Positions 22,989 through 35,157 of a stretch of 64,000 bases of DNA are shown piece after piece. A program made the translations under genes and the position numbers. This DNA comes from Volutella citrinella (taxonomy: Eukaryota > Ascomycota > Sordariomycetes > Hypocreales > Nectriaceae). The stretch lies in the NCBI GenBank assembly GCA_034401135.1, contig JAWZSP010000006.1:2604001-2668000 (forward strand), given 5' to 3'. Every line of letters begins with the position of its first letter. Position 1 is the first letter of the stretch. The notes under the pieces are model-generated. The model did not search any database. It was not told the origin of the DNA and saw nothing but the letters and a program-made list of their open reading frames with translations.

Positions 22989-23552
22989 GTCAATGGGGCC
23001 TACAGTCAACATCGGCAAGGCACGGGGAAGGCGAGGATGGCTTAGAATCTGCTTCTTTCTTTTGTCTGCATTGATGGTCGCATAGTCATGCACGACCAAC
23101 CGAAAGATACCCAAATTTGAATACGCTAACTTCATCTCAGCTGTTGAGATGATTGATACAAGTACTTGATCAACGCCGCTGACTGATATGTCCCTTCCGC
23201 GCCTTGATGACGCTTTTTTAAATTCCTTCCTTCCTGCCTTCCTTGTGAAAAGAGGGTGGGACAAGTTAACCAACCACTCCCAGGTTGAGGGTGTAACGAA
23301 TTGTCCTCGAATGAATAAGAGAAAGAAGATTGAATAAAACAAAACAAAGAATGTTTGCTTGGCGACATTACAGTCTTGACCAAATAACAAGCTTTGACAG
23401 AAAATGATTCCAACGCCAACTTCTCCGTGCTTGCTGATATGAATATCCTGGCTCACCAGGCGTCTAGTTGAAACAAATTCCAGCACCGAAATATGGTGCC
23501 ATCGACCCCCGTCCCCGCCATCCAAGATGTGACTCCGATAGGGGTTGACGCA
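22989..23552. other. Convergent 3' region RRP40 / zinc-finger gene
   Basis: This AT-rich spacer has a CCTTCCTTCCTGCCTTCC tract (about 23225-23242) and minus-strand frames without domain features. I interpret it as 3' untranslated sequence of the two converging genes. Confidence 0.4.
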
Positions 23553-25618
23553 TCACACCCCAGTCATCTCTTCGTCGGCTTCCTCGGGTTCTGGGAGAGT
23601 CCGCTGGTCGAAATTGTGGGTGTTCATCATGTGGCGCTTCCAATTGTCCTTGCGGGGGAAGCTCTTGCCTCCTTGCCGAGACCAGTCGCAGCCAGCAACA
23701 GCGCAATGGAACTTCTTCTTCTTCTCATGAATATCGTTCACGTGCCGTTGGAGGTGGGTCTTGGTGCCGAATCCCTTGGTACAGCCCGGATATTGGCATT
23801 TGTGCTGCCTGATGTGATATCGCTGATGATGCCTGTGACAGTTAGACCGGGCCAATATTGGCATGGATTGGCGCACACTCACTTCAACTTGTGGGGTTGG
23901 TCAAACGTTTGGCCGCAACCGGGCTCGTCGCAGGGGTAGACGCCAGTTCTCGGCGATGCGTTGGTTGCTGGGCGGCTGGGCGAAGCACTGGAGCGGAAAT
24001 CCGATGGCGTTGAATCCGAGGGCGATGGCGTGTCCAGTTGGGTGGCGGGTGTGTTAAGGGTCGAAGCGTTAGTCGACGCGGGGCCCGGAAGAGGCGTTGA
24101 AACATCGGAACCATAGCTAGGGTGTCTCGAGTGTCCTCTATGGTCGACAGGGTTCATGGGACTCAAGTGCGAGTTGTGTGATGGGATTTCTGTCATGAAT
24201 GCCTCGTGTTCTTCAACAATTTCTTCCTTCATTGGGTATTCAACGGCGGCGGGGGTGGGCGCTTGCACGATGGGCTCCATCTGTGGCACATTCGCGGCAT
24301 CCATAGGTAGCGCAAAGGGAAGAGGAGCCTGTGTCACGGCGTCCATTGGAGGCCCATTGTTAGGTAGCGCAAAGGGTGAAGGAGAGTCAATGGGTAGTTG
24401 ATAATAAGTGTTTTGTTGTTCAGGGGTTTCCAATTGGGCCGGCTTCTCAGACAGGTAGGTTTGTTCCGGGGAGCTGGCCGGGTTGGGGGAAGACTGGTTG
24501 TAAGACAAGTAAAGCTGGTGCTCGGTCCGATGCCACAGCTCGGAGTCTGTGGTTGCGGGCATAATATCCATTGGATTCACGGTGCCGGGTGCGGGATTGA
24601 CCGGGGGTGAAGGTGACAGCGCCTTGAACTGTGGTTCAGCGGGCGGTGGTGATTGCGGAGGGGTCTGCACAGCGCCTTGTGGGGGTCCAGCTTGTTGAAT
24701 ATCGGCAGGAGGTCCAAGAGCGCGAGGAGTTGATGAAGAAGAAAAATAGGATGCTTCTGGAGGTGATAATTCAATGGGCGACTCGCTGGTGACGTCGTTG
24801 GTAATGAACCCTCGGGGGGCCTCCTGTTGTTCGCGAGGCGCATTTTTGGTGGCGGCCTCTCCGAAAGTTGGAGAAGTGGGCGAGACTAGGGAGTGCAGGG
24901 ATTGGTCTCGTGTGTTTTTGCGACTGTTGCTAAACACACTCTTCAAAGTGTGGCGCAGCGACTCTCCTCGAGAAAGTGATCTTCCAGTTTCAATTTTCGT
25001 TCCAGTCTGAGGCCCATCGGTTGAATACATGCCAAAGTGCGATGACGGAATTGATGGGCTGTAGTAATCCGCATTTGAGCCCTGGCGGCTGCCGACCATG
25101 TGGTCGGGCATGTATTCTCCTTGGCCGTTCGGGTAGACGCTCGCCGGGGGAGGGACCTCGTCCACATGATGAGCTGCGCAGGCGATGGGAGAGACGTTGG
25201 TGTCAATGCGAATGTCGCGAGACTGCGCGTGCGCAGTTTGGTCGTGGGGAGCGCCGCTTGGATTCCATTCGAGGTCTTTTACAGAGCCCCCTTCAGGCCC
25301 ACCCCGCGAGACCTCACCAGGAGGCTTGAAGGAGTCCTCTGACGACAGCCTCTGCTGGGGGTCATCGGACGCTCCTGTCGGGGGTGCTGGGCCATCCTCC
25401 GGGTCGGTTCCATTGGGAGCTTGGTGTTGCAGACGTCGTCGCTCTCGCCGTTTACGGATAACCAGGGGATAGAGGCAGATGAGAAGCAGGCCAAGTCCGA
25501 CGCAGGTGCCGACGACGATTCCAGCAATGGCGCCGTTGCTGACGCGGCGCTTGACCAGAACAGCCCTCGCTGCGATGTCGTCGCTCCTGCTCCAGATCGA
25601 CCGGTGAAGTTCGTCCAT
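23553..25618 (-). CDS. Membrane-anchored C2H2 zinc-finger protein (putative tethered transcription factor)
   Basis: Exons 25618-23883 and 23832-23553 encode 671 residues. A short N-terminus is followed by one transmembrane segment at residues 29-54 (GAIAGIVVGTCVGLGLLLIC) and then RKRRERRR, predicting N-terminus outside and C-terminus in the cytosol. About 490 disordered Pro/Ser-rich residues lead to three C2H2 fingers near residues 560-650: CDEPGC...H...H, completed only by splicing; CQYPGCTKGFGTKTHLQRH; and CAVAGCDWSRQ...H. No other domain is seen. The combination suggests a latent transcription factor released from a membrane by proteolysis; that is inference. An N-terminal extracellular exon further upstream cannot be excluded, since about 3 kb upstream is empty. 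Confidence 0.8.
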
Positions 25619-28600
25619 CGAGTTTCGAAGCCGCCAAGGCCGTGGACGGAGGCGCGATGGGGCGATGGAGGTTGAATGCGCAAGCGCGGGCGGGCGCTGG
25701 ACGTCGCCAGATATACTCGGGGATCGTTGGATGTGATGGTTTGTGGTTGTAGGGCTGAGGGAGGTGAGAGGCGAAGAGGAGACAAAATGCGTCGGGTCAG
25801 CGTCGTAGCAAGAGGGCTGGGTTAGACCGTTAGAGGCAGCAGTAGCCCCCGGAGGTTAGCTGACGGACGGGGCAGGATGTGGACTGGCTGGGCGGATGTG
25901 TGTGCGATGCTGAGTGGATGCAGCGTTTGTGTGCAGACTGACGGCCAACAGACAACGCCAATAGCGAAGCGCGTGCCGCGAAAAGTGCGGCGGTGCAAGT
26001 TACAAGCCTCTGCCAGCGTTTTGGCGTGGGCGACGATGTTCCTGGCTACTACCTTAACCTTACCTTGGGTCGAAGGTGAGGGCGGCTGGCTAAGGCACTT
26101 AGCACGAAGCGCTCTCCGGGCGGTGGGTGTAAGACGCGGCACGGAAGCAGGAGGTGGCAGCAGCAGTGGTGCAGTCGTCGACCTTGGCTCGGCAGAGGGA
26201 GCCGTCCGCCTAGCGGCCCAAGAGCACAGAAAGGGACGGGGGTATCAACGAAGCGGGGCGGGTGGCGGGGAGCAGCGGGTGGCCGCGCTACCGGTCTTGC
26301 TGGTGGCCCAGTGCCCAGTGTGGGCGCTGTGACTCCAGGTCTCGTTTGCTTGGAGGCCGCCGCCGTCGATCAGCGAAGAGCGGGTAAAACTCTCAAGGTG
26401 GAGGCCTACGGAGGGTCCGGCCAACGCGTTCCCGAATTGTTGGAGATCTGGGGGATTTAATCAAAGTCTGAGGCGAGTCTGGTCGCGCGGTTCGGTCGCG
26501 GCGGAGAACACAGCGGGCACAGCTGCTGCGGCGCACATGCACACACACACACAAGAGGGGAGGATGAGGGCGTGTGCGATGGCGACGCCGACCGATGCAG
26601 GCAAACAAGACTTGGCTGGGGCGGAACTGCAGGCGGGCGGCCGTCGCTCCTCATGGCATCATGATGGCAGGATGTGTGAGCTGAGTTGAGCTCCATCACT
26701 CTAAGGTACCTACCATCCATCCCAGGCCGCCTCCAGGGCCCAGGCCCGGCCGTTGGTCCCACTGCTGCTGGCAACCGTCAGCCTCCTGGACCTTGACCAA
26801 CGCCGATGTACTCGTCCTGGTGGAGGGTACATCGCTGTAGCTCTGCCGTCCAGCGATGCACCTGGCCGTAATTACCTACCATACGAGACGGCGAGCACCC
26901 GACACCTCAAGATTAGTACGAGGTGCTGGCAGTGGTGAGCGGAGCGCCCGCAAGGGCCCTTGGACCACAGCCGCAGAGCTAAACCCTTGAAAACACGACC
27001 CAGCCACAACGACCACTCTCGCCAAAAATGGACCACCCGGAGCCGGCGGGCTGCTGATTGGGCGGCCGCGTCAGCTCCGCCCCGTTTGCGCTCCTGGAAC
27101 CCCGAGCGGCCGGTGGGGTAGCACGCAGTCAGAGGGCCCTCTGCACCAAAGTCAAGTACTTCGGTTTCGCCAAATGGCCGCTGTCTCGGGAGCTGGCAGA
27201 GGCCCGTTTGCCAAATTCAGCTGGCCATATGTCAATAATTACCGGTACCTACTGTATCTGGCATGGGCATGGGACTGGGACGAGGTACGTAAAGGACCTA
27301 ACCTTGGACATGGCCATCTCCCATTGGGGATTCCGTACCTGGCTGCCCTTAGTGCTGTACAACCCTCGGGGGGTCCAATCTGTCAGTGCCAGGCCCATTG
27401 TTTAGGGTCCATGCGGAGGGAGATTATTGATGATGTTTCTCCCGCGCAGAAGCGGGCATGTGAATGCGAACGCGAGCGTAAACGAGCCAGCCAACGGACT
27501 CTGGCATCGAGGAATCGGGTCGGCTTGACTGGATTAACAGACAAGGGAATCCACGGCTCACCTCATGAGTCTGAGGTGACCTCTCACCACCAACCTCCCC
27601 TGCAAGGGAGCTCATACCCCAATCCAGCCTGCCACCCAGTGTCTCCTGCAGCATCCCCAGCCATCTGGTCACCACGTTAGGTATCTACATAGCATCTGCA
27701 CCATCAGTCACAATGGAATCCACGATCACCCCTGGCCATGCGAGGCATGCAATGGTACATGGACCCGTCCACTCTTACGGGTAACCGGCCCCCCGACGCA
27801 GTCCCAGACTTCCCACCTTGCCAGCCCTATGACCAAAATAACACAACGCCGCTCATAGGGCTAATGTCGGGTGCGTGATGAGTTGCTGCTATGTGGCCTG
27901 CTCCATCGCCGATCCCGAGCTTCTCGTTTGCTACGTCTTGGGTTTTACAATGCATCAATCCGTGTTTGGGCCTCGGCCGGCCAAGGCGCACTCGTCGCGA
28001 TGAAACATGGGTCCCGGCAGGACTGCCTTGCCCAACCCAGCACGGCCAGAGCAGTTCCCTCTTTGGCACAAGGTGGCAAACGCGTAGGATCGATCTCCAG
28101 TCCCTTATTGTACATGGCGTCGAAGCATATAGACGTACTACTATCAGCTCTGATCCACTAGCGCTCGTGCCATGGGCATGTAAGTAAGACTGGGTGTGAT
28201 TGCACCAAACGGCGAACTCGGCGCCCTTTCGGCCAACGCATCCCCGGACTTGGCGTTGTATTGGTTGAATCTTGGTTTGACTATCTACCTTTCTCACGCG
28301 ATCGCCGGTTCCCTCGGTCGACGACATTCATCCAGCGCCATGGAGTTCTCCCTGGTTGGCTACAGTCTCCGCACTGACATGACCAAAGTCCCTTTTTTCG
28401 TTCTCATTTGGGCTGGACTGCCCGCTACACATGCAGGCTTACGCATAAAACTCCTACTAAGTTAGTAATTGACGTGATGGGGGCCAATCCGTTTGATAGG
28501 GTAGGAAGACAATCCCAACCATAGTCGCGGCCGATGTGCCTGCTCCAGTGCACATTAAAGCTATTACACCAAAGTCCGAGAGGCCAAGGTGTTCCTCATC

Positions 28601-28872
28601 GAACTCCATGTAATCAAGTAGTGCCTGTGCCTTACTTCGCATGCTTTGTTTTGGGATGGCTTCGTGCCTGTACTATTGATAGCATCACGGATGAACAGAT
28701 CCTTGTTGGACAGTTTCGCATTGCTAACACCAGTTGCTGATTTGCTAAAACAAACTCCATGTCTAGGAAACAATTTGTCATACCCAAGATAGTTCACACC
28801 CAAGATAGTTCACCAATAAAATCTGCCAAACACAATACTCGTCCACCTTTGCGCACTGAACAGCCAATCACC
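25619..28872. other. 3.25 kb upstream of the zinc-finger gene
   Basis: No gene is supported. The open frames here are short, biased in composition and unrelated to one another. Short CA-repeat (about 26538-26553) and CCTTACC-type runs (26051-26066) occur. The length suggests a large regulatory region or long leader for the minus-strand zinc-finger gene, as is common for regulatory genes in filamentous fungi. Confidence 0.35.
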
Positions 28873-30210
28873 TCAAACTCCCTCGGCGGGCTGAGAACAT
28901 GAAGCAGCCGGGACATAAGTCGCAAGGGAAAACTGTGGGCTCCCACGTCTCGAGCGCGACTTCTTCGGGTCATGGTAGCCAGCATGGAACTCCTGACGGT
29001 CGTCATTAACGTAGAATGCTCGCCAATTCCCCGCAGCCCTATCCCCGTTGTTGATGTCCCACGGCGTTCCGCGGCCTACCACCAACGGAGTATGCTCGTG
29101 AGGTTCCCGCGACCGCAGATTTAGCGCTCTCTTGAGTGCACCAGCTTTGTTTCCGAAGTAGGATGGGTATCTTCTGTTATCCACTTCTCCTCGGCCCTTG
29201 TCAACTCGAGCCGGCAGGGGCGCATTGCGAACCTGTTGCCTGACATGCTCTGCGTACATCCAAGTTTGGTGATTGTTGCGGCTCTGGGGTACACCCTCGA
29301 AGTCAATCTAGTTTTGACAAAAACAAGATTAGCCAGTGCAAAACTGAAAACCACAGGCTTTAAAAGCACTGCAGATGTCATGTTGGCCAGGGCATGGAGT
29401 TGTGTGTGGTGAACTCACATAGGATGAGATTGAGGGTGAGCGACGTGGGCTAGACGGCTCAATGTCTCCGATGCCCACCGTCATGGAAGACTTGGCTGGA
29501 GATTTCTCCATGTAGATGACATCAAAGTCTGTATCGGATACCGCGTTGCCGAAAGAATCCACCTTGGGACTGTAGGCGATCCCAGACCCTCTACTGTTGG
29601 CAGGGGTGGTAGGCCTGGCTGGAGGACGGGCAGGGGACCTCCTCCAGCTACTTTTGATGGATCTCGTCGGCTTGGTATCAGCTGGTGGTTGCTTAACACC
29701 AGAAGGGGAAAAAGAAGTAGACACAGCAGCGGAAGAAGCCGGCGGTCTGGTGGTGTTGTGATCAAAGGGAGTGGTTACACTCAACCCAAGGGGCCCGTTG
29801 GGGGTTGGTCCGTGAGTTCCAAACGGGAGAGGAGCAGAGGCCGAGCCCTGAGGCCCTCCTGCTGTGTAACGAGGTGAGTCCTGAGCTGAACTCTGAGCTG
29901 AGGAAAGGGCCGGAGGAGGTGAAGTGGAAGAAGGATCAGGAGTTGCATTGGTGTTGGGGTTGGCCGCAATACCGGTGCCAGCCTGGGATCTCTTCCCATT
30001 GTTCCGTGCGGGCTTGGACAAATTGGAGCCCGCGGGACTGTATGGCACCGTTGCTTTGGGGCCATTAGCACGAGAGCCGGCTGCTATATCTGCCCAAGAG
30101 AAACGAGGCTGGGCTGGAGTTGCAGCAGCTGGATCGGCTTTGTTGGCCGTGGAGGAAGTGGGATTAGGCAACCCAGCAGATGATGAGCGAGACTTTTTGA
30201 AGAAGACCAT
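28873..30210 (-). CDS. Hypothetical protein with disordered N-terminus and RNase N1/T1-like C-terminus
   Basis: Exons 30210-29419 and 29307-28873 join in phase 0 to 408 residues; the intron has GTGAGT and TAG ends. Residues 1-260 are Ser/Pro/Thr-rich and disordered, starting MVFFKKSRSSSAG with FSWADIAAG. The second exon contains a compact stretch resembling microbial guanyl RNases: YPSYFGN (Tyr 311), Glu 335 in HEHTPLVVG, a PWDINNGDR motif with Arg 354, and His 372 in EFHAGYHD. The Glu-Arg spacing of 19 equals that of RNase T1 (Glu58-Arg77), and Arg-His is 18 against 15. No signal peptide is seen, unlike secreted RNases. The fold call is inference; the gene structure is firmer. An upstream in-frame extension to about 30321 is possible. 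Confidence 0.6.
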
Positions 30211-31974
30211 TGTGAAGAATCCAATTGATGGAGATGAACAATTATTGAACAGGCAATGAGTAGAAGAGAAAGAGGACGGGGTTGGGAATAGCAAGAGACC
30301 ACTCGTGTGTAATGAGACCAAGACCAGTTGAACCAGCTCACGAGAGGAAAGAAGGGATGAGGATGAACGCTGATGAGCATTCTCAGAAGAAATAACTGCT
30401 AACTCTCCAATTATTTGTACTTTTCCATCTCATGTACATGGCTTCGGCGGTCAGGCAGCCTCGGATTCAATGTCGTTTGTAGCACACCTCGAGCCGACCA
30501 ACGGGATGTCGAGCATTCAGCCATCGTCGCATTATACGGCACATGGACCATCTGCCAGTCCATGTCTATGCCTCGGCGGCGTTTACTTGGAAACGACGCA
30601 TGCATGTCGGATGCGAGCAGCAGGTCAGAGACGTTTGCTGCATTTTCTCTAGACATTGGGTGGTGCTTCAAACGGGCGGCGAGCTGAGCCAGACTGTCGG
30701 GCGTTTGGCGAACCTTGTTCTATACGGCTTATACCAGGCCCGCGAATGTTACGGCTGTGAGTTCGCTCGCCATTCTTCCACCCGATCAGCCCCTATGCAC
30801 CATGCGAAACGGGCTGTGGGCGGGTGTAAAGGCCAGCCAGGTGCTCTGTAAGGCCATTGACTTTGGCTTGTTGGCAGCTCATTCCCATCCAACACGACAA
30901 CGGCCGTCCATCGGTCGCCATTCAGCAGTTGCCGCCCAGATCTTTTTCTTTTACCCCCCTGCTGCACCTGAAAACTGTATCACTCTGCTCCAAGTTCACA
31001 CTCGGCGCCCTATCATTCACCATTCCCACACACCATCCCCCCTTCACATGCACCAAGTTCAGATCTTCCTAGCAGAGTCAGTCACATCGTCAAAATGGCT
31101 GGATTGGATCTCCCATTCCTCTTTTACGAGCCCAAGCACCCCATTGAGGCTAGGGATAGGATCCGGAAAATGTTTGAGTTGTAGCTGCCTGCTCCTGGAG
31201 ATGTTGACACACGGTCGTCCAAAGTGGCCAAAGACATTCGTAATGATGCATATACCTTAATACACCCAAAAATCGGAGATCTCGCTTGGTCCTTCTCTAG
31301 TGTGCCTCCTATGGTGGCTTCATCATCCTAGTAGAATTTGTGCTGTGTAGTAGTGGTTTGGGGGTTGTTATCCACTCGCGCGTGCCGTTGCCCACCACAG
31401 ATGCGTCGGCCAACGACTCTTCTCTGCCTGGGAAAATATCGCCCGTCCCAGCGCAAAGATATGGTCCTACAACTTCCATGACCTAAGACTATTGTTATGG
31501 CCTTCCTCATCCCCTATCATCACCCATGGCAAGAGATACTCGTGGCCACGGGGAATGATCTTGAGGCTACCGGCGGTACGGTGGGTAATTCTAAGACGAT
31601 AAAGCTGCAAGAGCTATCGAAATGCGGCTGCATTAGCAACTGAAAATTCGCCCAGGAGTATTGTAAAGAGCGGACCCTGCAAACCTCTTGAAGAAGTTGA
31701 CTGCTAGCTAAGGGTTGAATCACGGTGAGAACGTAATCTGTAGTGGGCACGTGGTCAGGATCTTGTAAAATGCAACATCAGTAAGTCAAGTAGTCTAGCA
31801 TGAGCGATACCCTCTCGTCTATGAAAAACATAAGCAATATCAGGTGAAATGCAGCCCCAGTAAGTCTGGCAATCTAAACCTCTCGTCTATCAAAACATTG
31901 GTTATAGTCCTGACCATCAATCTACCGGCCCCTCTTTGATGCAATAACAGTCTATGCTGAGTACACCCTCACTC
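30211..31974. other. 1.8 kb spacer upstream of the RNase-like gene
   Basis: This holds the promoter of the minus-strand gene starting at 30210 and the 3' side of the helicase gene. The longest frame (30715-31260, plus) has no protein-like conservation that I recognise. From about 31730 to 31900 two near-identical phrases recur (CCAGTAAGTCTGGCAATCTA and CATCAGTAAGTCAAGTAGTCTA, each followed by CCTCTCGTCTAT), forming a degenerate tandem duplication of about 60-70 bp. Confidence 0.4.
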
Positions 31975-34381
31975 TTATGGGTTCAGCTCAAACAAACGCC
32001 CACCCTTGGAGGCATCGTCCCAGATCTTTGACAGAAATTTGGTTTTGCATACCATACCACGACTGAGGCGGCAAGTGCCCCCATAGTTCATGACAAGCAC
32101 TTCAGCCTGCCTCGCCCGGGTTATCGCGACGTTGAGCCGCTCTGCTTGGTCCATGAATCCTGCAGTAGAAGATCGAACCATGTCCAAAAACACAACATCA
32201 GCCTCATTCCCCTGGGCTCGATCCACAGTCAAAATTTTGACGCGGCTCTGCTGATCTTCTGGCCACATCTTGATTGCAAGGTCGTATTGATTGAAAGCCG
32301 AGCGATACGGCGCTTCAATCATAATCGATCCTGGACATTCGGGGTCGGAGACACTGCGAAAGCCGGGGTCAGAAAGCAACCCCTGAACTTCCTTGAGAAC
32401 CCAATTGTGATGAACAGGATTCCAGAAGCTTGTCTTTTGCATCTGCTCTTGGCTGCCCTTCAAGCTAACGACCAGTCGATTTTCGTCGAGTTCCTCGGTC
32501 GAGCCTGCGAGCTTCTGCAGGTATTTTTTGAGATGCACAACAGACTCCGGATAGCGTTCAGCCTGGGAGTAATCAGACTGCATCCCAGTCTGGTAAAACA
32601 ACGTCGACGGCAGTCTGTGGAGGTTCCCAAACGCCCTCTTGTTGACTAACAACTTGGCATTGATGGCACCAGCGAGATCGGCCCGCGCCATTAAACTCAA
32701 TCCCAGCTGCCTGGCGTACGGGTTGAACTCGAGCCCTTTCTTCATCGCGGCGCGCTGATCCCCGCTCTTCACAAACGGACGTGTCTGTTTCACGTCTCCG
32801 GTTAAGATCCAGACAATTGGACTGAAGTACGCAATGGGAATTAGTGTGGTGAGCTCTCGTGCGTGTGGTGCTTCGTCAATGAACACGACATCGGGCTTGA
32901 AGAGCCTCGAAAAGCTACCATAGGTGGCCACGGGTGTGGTAGCGATGAAGTCTGCCTGTGACAGAACTGTGCGGTAGAGAGCGGCAACTTGCCCTCTCAG
33001 TGATTTCCAGTCCGTAGTGGTGAGGGCTTCACCCTTGTCCATGCGTGTCAAAATCTTCCGAAGCGGCATGAAACACTCGTCTTTGTGTTTATCGAAATAC
33101 CTCCATGCCATCTCATCAAGAGTGGGAGCGCTGTCAGCATTCTGTTCGATACCGGTATGTTTGATGACGCCCAGTGTGGTTAGGAACTTCTGTGTGAAGT
33201 CCGGTTCTTCTTTTTTGGAAGAATTGTTCGACGGCTTGCTGTTGAGCTTTGAGGAATTGCGCATCTCGTATGGCCACCCATGCATTCGAATGATGTTCAA
33301 CTTCAGTCCCGCCTTCTTGGCAAGGCTGAAGTACCGGTCTGCGGCGTCGTCAACGGTTTTGTTCAGGTCGACAACGAAAAGAATCGGGCTGCGTCTTTTC
33401 CGCGGGTCTGAAGGGCGCTTCGACTGTATCAGCGCGGATACCACCATGTTCCATTCCGTTTTGCCTGCCCCAGGGCAGCCATTAACAAAATACAGGCTAC
33501 TTGGTATGTTTGCGAGTCCATTGTAGGCAGCTCGATGATCAGCATTGAAGTTTCGAAGTTTGTCAAGTAGCACCTGTGGGATGCCGTGGCTTGGGTTCCA
33601 TGGGTCTGTCAAATGGGGGAAATCGCTATGGAGATTGTAATAAGTTCTCCAATCCGTGTTAAAGTCCAGAATCATCTGGAACGCCTCCAAAGACTTGACG
33701 CTTGGCTTGCGGGAGTCCAATCGCTTCTCTTCCACCAGATGCCGTAATGCGGCCAGTTCGGCCTCAAAGGTTATTGAACTGGTTTCCCAGTGGATTGTGA
33801 TGTGTTGGCACTTGCTCTTTGTCAAGTCCAAGTCACTGACTTTTTCGACGGTGGGCGACGTTTGGAGAGTTTCCATCAAGTCAAGCTCCACATTCATGCC
33901 TTTGTCATTTTCCCAAGAGCGTGGAACGTCGACTTTGAAAGCGGCACACTTGGAAGCAAATGAATCATTTGAGCACCGTGTCTCTTCGTACGGATTCTGG
34001 ATCCTTGACGAAGTCAGGTGTACAAGAGAGTATCGTCCATCGGCTTTCTGGATGACGGTCTCCATGTCGACGGTAAAGCGGTCTGTGAGCGTGGGGAAGA
34101 TTACTCCATCAAGATTCTGGGGTACCTGCACCAGAAAGAGCCACGACTTGCTAAAAGACGTTGTCAATCCAGGGATTGGCGCGATCGGCCATGCCTTGAA
34201 AATTTCCCGCTTCTCGTTGAATTTCGTTAGCTCCTGCTCTTCGTTCTTCATCTCGATCAACGTCCCCTGCTCATGGCACCGAACGTAAGCCTCTTGGCTT
34301 GGGAAAGATTTGAGAACAGGTTGCTGTATTCATCATTGTGTCAGCAAAGAATCAGAACCAGGGACCTTGGGAACTAACCAT
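31975..34381 (-). CDS. SF1 (Upf1-like, AAA_12-type) helicase domain protein
   Basis: The proposed model has the ATG at 34379-34381 directly followed by a GTTAGT intron (34324-34378), then one exon 34323-31975, for 783 residues. The 761-residue open frame alone would begin at a TTG, which supports the extra exon. Helicase motifs are: Walker A FVNGCPGAGKTEW (about 285), motif II FIDEAPHARELTTL (about 480), motif III ILTGDVKQTRP, motif V TVDRAQGNEADVVFLD and motif VI NVAITRARQ. The first 260 residues have no recognised domain. Such stand-alone Upf1-like helicases are multigene and often lineage-specific in fungi; substrate and role are unknown. The neighbour is the RID gene, 777 bp away on the same strand. 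Confidence 0.75.
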
Positions 34382-35157
34382 GATTTGAGGCAGCGAAGAC
34401 GGAGTGAATATTATGTGTCTTCTCGAGTACGGCCTGCCGGTTCACGGATCCGATGTGCAAAAGATGAGTGGGTAAGATGCTCCGGAGGCAGAGTCGATAG
34501 GTGAGTTGTCAAGAGTCTGGACCTTCTTGAGAGTCTGGAGGTATCCAAGGGGTATTTATATGTGTAGAGGACAAGAAAGAAATTTCTTTTCAGCTCCGTT
34601 CAGCTCTGTTCGGTTTGAGGGAGAAGAAAACGGGTGGGCGCCCTTATAGAGAAGAAGGAGAGAAGGTGGGGGCTCAATACTGTCGGCCGGCAGCTGCTGC
34701 CAGACTGTGCCAGTTGTACGCCAGCCACATGCACGCACCTTCACGTCTGCCTGGCAAATGGCCGGCAGGCGTGGGGAAGGAAAGTGACGGCGGTGGTCTT
34801 GCTGTGCCTGCCCCGGGTGCGAGAAGAGGTTCTAAGTAGCTCCTGCTGTGTGATTCACAGCACGGATTGCTGAGCATGGATGAACAACGGCAACCACAGG
34901 CGGACACACTCCTCGACACAGGAATTCCACCGGGCTCGATTACGCGGGGACTTTTTTCGTAAGGTAGTAAGATCTTTGTGTATTCTCATGCCCTATGGAC
35001 TCTGCAGCGACTCAATATTGAACAACATGATGTTCATCCTATGATGTTTTTCTCCAAACATTCGATTGCAACCATCACCAGGCTAATGCCACATTCCTAC
35101 ACAGATCAGAGGACGGATAAGTCCCATCAATGATCCAAAATAAAGACCCGATCTTTC
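34382..35157. other. Spacer between RID-type gene and helicase gene
   Basis: This is presumably the promoter of the minus-strand helicase gene, plus the 3' end of the methyltransferase gene. I see no element beyond short frames. Confidence 0.4.

Noticed and set aside
26470..26774. Minus-strand Ser/Pro/Cys frames around the CA repeat
   Set aside because: Short, low-complexity and mutually overlapping frames with no supporting splice structure.
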